64,000 nucleotides of DNA from Aquatica leii (lineage: Eukaryota; Arthropoda; Insecta; Coleoptera; Lampyridae). The notes beneath the pieces were generated by a model. That model made no database searches. It worked only from the letters and a program-made list of their open reading frames with translations, and was not told where the DNA came from. Below are positions 57,390 to 64,000 of the stretch, one piece after another. Within the stretch, counting starts at the first letter, position 1. Each line of letters opens with the position of its first letter. A program made the position numbers and the translations under genes. The stretch spans positions 7,430,937 through 7,494,936 of the forward strand of contig CM069436.1 in assembly GCA_035610365.1 (NCBI GenBank). The letters are read 5' to 3'.

Positions 57390-59095
57390 TCAGCTCCCCC
57401 CACAACAAGGCTAAATGAAAATCAAAACTGGGCATTCTAAACTGAGATTGTCGCAGGAAAGATCCGAATACACCAACTAATCATTAGATGGCAGTTTATG
57501 TCGTTTCCGACGACGATGAGAATGTACTGAATTATTGTTGATGGAAAGTGTCTCGTTCTCAGAGTCCGAAGAAGTGGAATAATCTCTAGTATAATCTTTT
57601 TTCAGGTCTTTAACATGCCAAATACCCAACGATTCACTTTTAGAATTACACACTTCGTAGGTCCAAGGGGAAACTGCGGTCTTAATACAAAACGGATTTA
57701 AAAATTTGGAAGCAAGTTTAGCGTTAAAATGTTTAGACGCATCAGATAACGCAATCTTTTTTCCAAACGGATTCCCCAAGCTGATACCTGAGTCGACGCT
57801 GACGTAGATTATAATGACAATGGGTTTGGTCATGAGCTTTCGATAGTTTCTTCAGGATTGTAGACCTAATGACTTTATAGTGTTTATTGTCTAATAAAGA
57901 AGAACGTTCTAAATTCTGGACTTTTGCAGCAGGTTTAGGAGTAGGACCAAATAAATTACCAAAAAAAGTGTCCCTTGTAACAAAAGGCAAAATACGGAGT
58001 ACAACCAATAACGTCATGTCTCGCGGTCCGAATAGCACAACCGATTTTAGATAAATTAACATTCCAAGTACGTTGTTTGCTTTTAACGTATCAGACAATC
58101 TTTTCAAGACCCTATGAACTCGTTCGGCGGAATTTGCTTGCGGATGATAGCGAGCAGTATGGTGAACAGTAGCACGGTATTGAGAACATAATTTAATAAA
58201 TTCGCGGCTACGAAATTGTACACCGTTATCAGAGATAATGTACTGAGTACCAAACAATAGAAACATCTGTTCTTCTACAATTTTAGTAACTGTCGAAGCC
58301 GTTGCGGTTCGCATTGGGTAGAAACAAGAAAATTTTGTAAAATTATCTACGCACACAAAGATGTAACGGTAACCTTTAGAAGAACAAGGTAAAGGTCCCA
58401 CAATGTCGATACACAAAATTTGCCATGGCCAAGAAGGTTTGACCATATAAACCAGGAGGAACAGTTTGTTCTACTTTGTGTGCAGCGCAGACAGAGCAAC
58501 GACGAACATATTCTGAAATCTTAGATCTCATACGGGGCCAATAATAACGTTGATGAATGCGTTCGGTAGTTTTTGAAACTCCACAATGGCCAGCAATAGG
58601 TGGATCGTGATAATTTCGAGTTGGGTCCTTTGATTCTTAGGAACTACCATTTTTCATTCATAAGAAGGATCAGAAACTAAAGATGTTCGAATAAATAAAA
58701 CCATCAGCAACTGACCAACGAGGAAACTTTTTAGGCGAAGCCGATATCCGAGCACTCAAATCTAAATACCAAGGATCGTCAATAGGTAAAGTAATACCCC
58801 GAAACGAAGAAGGAGTTACTTCTAAAGTGTCAAGAACAGGGACCGACCGAGAAAAAACGTCGGGTACTACATGCTCTTTACCTTTTCGGTGAAAAGATGG
58901 TGAAATCGTATTGTTGTATACGAATAGCCCAACGAGCTAAGCGATCTGAAGAATTTTGAATTCGATTTAACCAAATAAGAGAATGATGGTCGGTAACTAC
59001 GGTGAAATGTGTACCTTCTAAGTAAGTCAGAACTTTTCAAATGTTTTTCAAACGTGGGAGTTACAATAATTTTTCCTACATATAAACTCATCTAC
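57390..59095 (-). mobile_element. Ty3/Gypsy fossil of a second lineage (412/Mdg1-like), 3' part
   Basis: Read downward on the minus strand: RNase H trace (VVTDHHSLIWLNRIQNSSD near 59010), the integrase zinc finger near 58560-58470 (HCGVSKTTERIH, YVRRCSVCAAHK), and the integrase core at 58446-57742 (WQILCIDIVGPLPCSSKGYR; IISDNGVQFRSREFI; HPQANSAERVHRVLKR). The C-terminal module lies at 57833-57477 (NAKLASKFLNPFCIK, SPWTYEVCN, GIWHVKDLK). A purine-rich GTGGGGGGAG tract near 57405-57395 may mark the start of the 3' LTR. It is broken in a few places (about three to five visible) but much better preserved than the other Gypsy family. The upstream RT and gag are absent. Confidence 0.85.
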
Positions 59096-59104
59096 TGGTT
59101 CTCA

Positions 59105-59415
59105 AGACAACTGAAATAGTTTATAAATAAACTCAAGAATGACTCTTTTAAAGAGTACCTTTTAAGGCAACACCGAATGAAAATTCAGATTACGCCCTAT
59201 GGAAGGCTACTAAAAAAATAACACAGCCACAAGAACAAATCCCGCACATTTGAAAAATGTTATTAGTACATTTTTAAAAAAACTAGAGCCAGTCTATAAA
59301 ATACTTTCCAACGCAATGGAAAATGGCAGATGGATAGGAAGCCGCCAAATAAAACTGCTTTGTACTGCTTTTGGTGATTTTATCCCGCAGATTTATTCAA
59401 AACTGTTTTGAATTT
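59105..59415 (+). mobile_element. Jockey-like LINE linker fragment
   Basis: KNDSFKEYLLRQH near 59135-59175, DYALWKATKKITQPQEQIPH near 59190-59250 and NGRWIGSRQIKLLCTAFGDF near 59320-59385 match the region between endonuclease and RT in Jockey LINEs (DYSLWKATK; NGSWARSD..KAE.FA). It is broken by frame changes. It could belong with the endonuclease piece at 53590-53915, separated by later insertions. Confidence 0.6.
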
Positions 59416-59529
59416 TGCGGGTGTTAAATCGATTTTAACGTGTTACCGCTGTTTTAGCTATTTACAATTATCTTTGTTACATAGTAAATCACACTATGAG
59501 ACGGATCTGCCATCAAACGCTGACTAAGA

Positions 59530-62260
59530 ACAGATAATGTGTATATCATATCAAAAAAATCAAAATGTAACTATTTTTGTATAAAAATGTATTTATTTCT
59601 AACCACAGGTGCCATCACCGACAAGATCCGTAACTACCAAAAGTAACTTTTAATTTAAACTATTAGTACGTAAATTAATTTTTATGAAAATTTGCACAGA
59701 AGCAGAACAGATGATGAGTAATATCATACCAAACAATCAAAAGATAATTATATCGGTATAGAAAATTATTTACTTCGAACTGTAGGTGATATCATTTAGC
59801 GTCTGTAACTAACAATATTAACTTTCAATTTGATTTGAACTATAAATTAGCAAATTAATTTTTATGCAAATTTGCATACACTCAGAACATATAATATGTA
59901 ATATCATATCAGAAAATCCAAATGTAATTATTTTTGTATTGAAAGTTATTTATTTCTAACCACAGGTGACATCGTCTAGGGTCAATTAATCAAAATTACC
60001 TTTGAATTCGATTTGAACTATGAGAGCTCAAATTATTTTTTTTACAAATTGGTATACACACAGAACAGATATTGTGTAATAACATATCAAAAAATCAAAA
60101 TGTAATTATTATTGTATAGAAAATTATTTATTTGTAACGACTGGTGAGGTAGTCTAGGGTCCGTAACAATCAAAATTAACTTTGAATTGTATTTGATATG
60201 TGAGAACCTGAATTAAATATTATACAAATTGGTATACACACAGAACAGATAATGTGTTACAACATATTAAAAAAATCAAAATGTGATAGATTTTACACAG
60301 AAATTTATTAGTGTCGTACGACAGGTGTTATAGTCTAGGGTTCGTAACTACCAAAATTAACTTTGAATTCGATTTGCCCGAATTAATTTTTATGCAAATT
60401 TGCGCACACACAGAACAGACAATGTGTAATATCATATTAAAAAATTAAAATGTAATTATTTTTGTATAGAAAGATATTCTATTATAACCATGGGTGATAT
60501 TGTCTAGGATACGTAATTATCAAAATTAATTTTGAATTCGATTTGAACTATAAGTGCGCAAATTAATTTTTATGCAAACTAGTACACACACAGAACATAT
60601 AGTGTGTAATATCATATCAAACAATTAAAAGATAATTATTTTGGTATAGAAAATTATTTACTTCGAACTATAGGTGATGTCCTTTAGCGTCTGTAACTAG
60701 CAATATTAACTTTAAATTTGATTTCAACTATAAATTTGTAAATTAATTTTTATGCAAATTTGCATACACACAGAACATATAATATGTAATATCATATCAG
60801 GAAATCAAAATGTAATTATTTTTGTATAGAAAGTTATTTATTTCTAACCACAGGTGACATCGTCTAGGGTCCGTAACTATCAAAATTACCTTTGAATTTG
60901 ATTTGAACTATGAGAACCCAAATTATTTTTTTTACAAATAGGTATACACACAGAACAAATAATGTGTAATAACATATCAAAAAATCGAAATTCAATTATG
61001 ATTGTATAGAAAATTATTTATTTGTAACGACTGGCGAGGTAGTCTAGGGTTCGTAACTATCAAAATTAACTTTGAATTAGATTTGATCTGTGAGAACTTG
61101 AATTCAACATTATACAAATTGGTATACACACAGAACAGATGTGTTACAACATATTAAAAAAATCAAAATGCAGTTGATTTTACATAGAAATTTATTAATT
61201 TTTTTACGACAGGTGTTATATATAGTCTAGGGTCCGTAACTACCAAAATTAACTTTGAATTCGATTTGCCCAAATTAATTTTTATGCAAATTTGCGCGCA
61301 CACAGGACAAACATTGTGTAATATCATATTAAAAAATTAAAATGTAGTTATTTTTGTATAGAAAGATATTCTATTATAACCATGGGTGATATTGGATAAG
61401 ATACGCAATTATCAATATTAATTTTGAATTCAATTTGAACTAGAAGTGCGCAAATTAATTTTTATACAAATTAGTACACACACAGAACAGATAGTGTGTA
61501 ATATCGTATCAAACAATTCAAAGATAATTATTTTGGTATAGAAAGTTATTTACTTCTAACGACAGGTAATATCGTCTAGCCTAGGATCTGTAATTACCAA
61601 AATTAATTATGAATTCGGTTTGCAGTACGAGTGTGCAAATTAATTTTTATGCAAATTTGTACACACATAGAAGATATAATAAAGAATATCATATCAAACA
61701 ATCAAAAGATAATTATACCGGTATAGAAAATTATTTACTTCGAACTATAGGTGATATCCTTTAGCGTCTGTAACTAGCAATATTATCTTTAAATGACAGA
61801 TGGTATCGTCTGTCTGTAACTGCCAAAATTAACTTTGAATTCCATTTGAATTATAATTGCTCAAATTAATTTTGATAGTAATTTGCACACACACAGCAAA
61901 GATATTGTATAATACAATATCAACCAACCAAAATGTAATTATTTATGTATACAAATTTAATTATTTTTAACCACAGGTGATATCTTATAGGGTCCGTAAC
62001 TTCAAAAATTAACGTTGAATTCAATTTGAACTACGAGTGCACGAATTAACTTTTATGCAAATTTGCACATACACAGAACAGATAATGTGTAATATGACAA
62101 ATAATTATTTTTGTATAAAAGTATTCACTTCTAACGACAGGTAATATCCTCTAGGGTTGTAATTAGCAATATTAACTTTGAATTCGATTTGAACTATAAG
62201 TTTGCGAATCGATTTTTATGCAAATTTTCACACACAGAACAGATGTTTCAAAAACACACT
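59530..62260. repeat. Satellite array, ~178-bp monomer with 5-unit higher-order period
   Basis: The block ATTAATTTTTATGCAAATTT, followed by ACACACAGAACAGATAAT and TGTGTAATATCATATCA, recurs about 15 times at roughly 178-bp steps (for example near 59678, 59858, 60030, 60213, 60385, 60563, 60744, 60927, 61277, 61455, 61638, 61872, 62045, 62215). Units five apart are more alike than neighbours: the variant AAAAGATAATTAT..CGGTAT with TTTAGCGTCTGTAACTA occurs near 59740, 60630 and 61700, and the variant TGTAACGACTGG near 60135 and 61022. The order is partly scrambled at the right end. Confidence 0.9.
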
Positions 62261-62695
62261 AGATAAGTTTTTTTAATGTGGAAAATATTTTTGCAGGCGA
62301 TAAAAAAGTTAAAGAAAACATCTAGAAATTAAAAAAAAATCTAATCAAAGAGGCTTGCCATAGATTCGCTTCGATACAAAGAGTATAGAAGAGATGTAAA
62401 ACATTTCACACAGACCATGAAATTCAAAAAAAAAGAACGGAGTTCCAACATCTGGCTTTTTTGACACATTTAAAGCATGTGACGTTAGGATACCAACGCC
62501 AAAACAAAAAACTTATTCTGGAAAGATCTCTGCATTAGCACTCAGATCAAAAAATGGCAATAAATACTTAGCAAAATAAAACCTCACGAAACTAATACTC
62601 AAAAAGTGTAAACAAAAAGTATCAACTTCTTTAGCACTACACAGACAGTTACCTAAATAGAATATGTATAGTTTTCAGCAACATATTTTGTTACT
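62261..62695. other. AT-rich stretch, possible old LINE trace
   Basis: No convincing frame. The segment 62340-62480 is less AT-rich but unassigned. Confidence 0.4.
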
Positions 62696-62699
62696 TTAA

Positions 62700-63400
62700 T
62701 ATAACCGTAACTTAATGTAAGCGGCAGTTCAGAGTTTTGGAGAGTGAGTTGTAGGTGATCTTTGATTACAAAATAATTAAAAGAGCGTCAAGACGATAGA
62801 AGTAACACAACACATTCCGTTAACATCTGTCAAACATTGCAAGTAAACAAATCGAACAACACAAGTATAACAACGAATATATCTTTATTGCAATGACAAA
62901 TTATAAGATAAATAAAATCGGTATCAACAGAACCCAAGCGTAGACAACACCTTATACACGTAAGTACATAAGTACATAAAATAAAAAGATGAGAATATAA
63001 TTTAATAAGCAAACGAACAATAAAATTGTATCTAAATGTGCTCCAAGTTATCAACTCGAAAGAGATGTACTTAAGAAACATTTAACAGCTCCAAAAGAAC
63101 CTAACTTACTATCAGAACACGAAGAATAGAAGTGAATTCTTACCCCAGCAAAACTTTCATAGGTAACACATACGAATCGATGTTAATTTACCCATTTACA
63201 AAGAGGATGGTATACGGTATTTAAAAACGGAGATCTCACTGGGCGCAACGTTAGTCTTACGTCCTGTCTCCTTCAACGTTAAAAACAGAAGTCAAAGTTA
63301 ATATTTTAACACACGTAAAAATGACAGTTACGTTCCGGGTCAAAATTCATACAGCACACAAACTTACCAAAATGCTTTTAACCTAATTTAAACAAAAAAG
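62700..63400. repeat. Unknown dispersed repeat, copy C
   Basis: It shares ATTAAAAGAGCG, ACAAGTATAACAACGAATAT, an ACAACACCTTATACACGTAAG-type middle and AAATTCATACAGCACACAAA with copy B, in the same order. It is ~0.7 kb and similar in orientation to A and B. The minus strand has AATAAA at about 62886 in the same relative place as the A/T-rich signal of copy B. Confidence 0.6.
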
Positions 63401-64000
63401 TGGTCAAACCGTATTTGAAAATGCCAAACAGTAGCGGAAGCAATTAATGCAAAAATTAAGAGAAGCAAAAATAGAGAAAACACTAGTAAAAATTAGCTGG
63501 CTGATTAAAACTTAATGTATATTTTTTCACTTGCATAAAGCAAACAAAAATCATATTTTCAGATTCGTTAGAGCACGTAATTCAACTCTTAGTAATTAGA
63601 ATCGTTTCTTCTTCTTTTGCGTAAATAGTTTTGGTTAAAGTAATAATTTAAAAAGAAGAGATCAAGAAAAATCAGATATTGGTGTCGATAATTACTTTTT
63701 AGTACCTCGCCGAATAAAAAGTGTTAAAAGAAAATTAGGATGGGAATTGAATATAAAGATCCGTATCTTTATTGCGTTCACGCTGAGTCGCCTGCCGTAC
63801 TATTTACGATTAGAGTAACTCTCTTAGTGAAATCTTCATTTAATGTCGTTTTAAATATACAACGTACTGTATATAAATTTCCTGTTTAACTTACGAGAAA
63901 AAGAACAATATAAATCTTATGTAAGTACAACAGTATTATGTTGAATCGTTTGATACTGTTTTAGTACCGGCATATTTTATGGTCTTTGGTATTATAAAGA
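63401..64000. other. AT-rich non-coding end of the window
   Basis: Nothing recognisable was seen here. Confidence 0.5.

Noticed and set aside
59530-62260. Regularly spaced repeats as a CRISPR array
   Set aside because: Adjacent monomers with no unique spacers and no cas genes; the setting is eukaryotic satellite DNA.
1-64000. tRNA or rRNA genes
   Set aside because: A few B-box-like words (for example near 51430 and 54280) lack a matching A box and cloverleaf; none was convincing.

Overview
The window looks like a transposon-rich, AT-rich intergenic or heterochromatic block of an arthropod genome, most likely an insect. No host gene is recognisable on either strand. The evidence is the mix of families: Ty3/Gypsy and BEL/Pao LTR elements, several APE-type LINEs (I/Loa-like, RTE-like, Jockey-like), Penelope-like elements with GIY-YIG endonuclease, Tc1, pogo/Tigger and Transib DNA transposons, a hAT MITE and two satellite arrays. 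Almost every coding piece is decayed. Species cannot be fixed from the sequence.

Layout. 1-1476 AT-rich. 1477-7734 a Ty3/Gypsy fossil (minus strand) with two LTRs and a 4-bp target duplication. 7740-11075 minus-strand LINE remains (I/Loa-like, then an RTE-like piece). 11280-12310 C-terminal half of a pogo/Tigger-type transposase. 12330-15230 AT-rich. 15240-19510 a plus-strand copy of the same I/Loa-like LINE, split by an RTE-like LINE. 19540-22730 a minus-strand Penelope-like element split by an unknown ~1-kb repeat (copy A) and ending in a 215-bp hairpin with identical arms. 23085-24065 Tc1 remnant. 25060-27020 degenerate ~200-bp satellite.

27067-30135 is the most interesting element. It is a Transib transposon with a RAG1-like transposase, a CGACG target duplication on both sides, and terminal CACAGTG heptamers. 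At the left end the heptamer is followed by a 23-bp spacer and ACAAAAATC, the layout of a V(D)J 23-RSS. 30136-34750 BEL/Pao fossil, itself carrying an unknown 1.4-kb insert and trimmed by a 731-bp hAT MITE (34758-35488, TSD GTGATTAG). 35497-38103 AT-rich. 38104-40515 pogo/Tigger transposon with its transposase. 41239-49560 a second copy of the Gypsy family, opened by two head-to-head LINEs and with an internal partial tandem duplication. Copy B of the unknown repeat follows. 53590-59415 contains Jockey-like LINE pieces, a plus-strand Penelope-like element split by a solo LTR (TSD TGGT), and a second Gypsy lineage. 59530-62260 is a ~178-bp satellite with a 5-unit (~887-bp) higher-order period. 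Copy C of the unknown repeat follows.

The genes do not work together as a pathway. The window is a stack of nested insertions whose relative order can partly be read from target duplications. A hammerhead-like core motif (CTGANGA, short stem, GAAAC) recurs at four loci, two of them at Penelope-like element ends.
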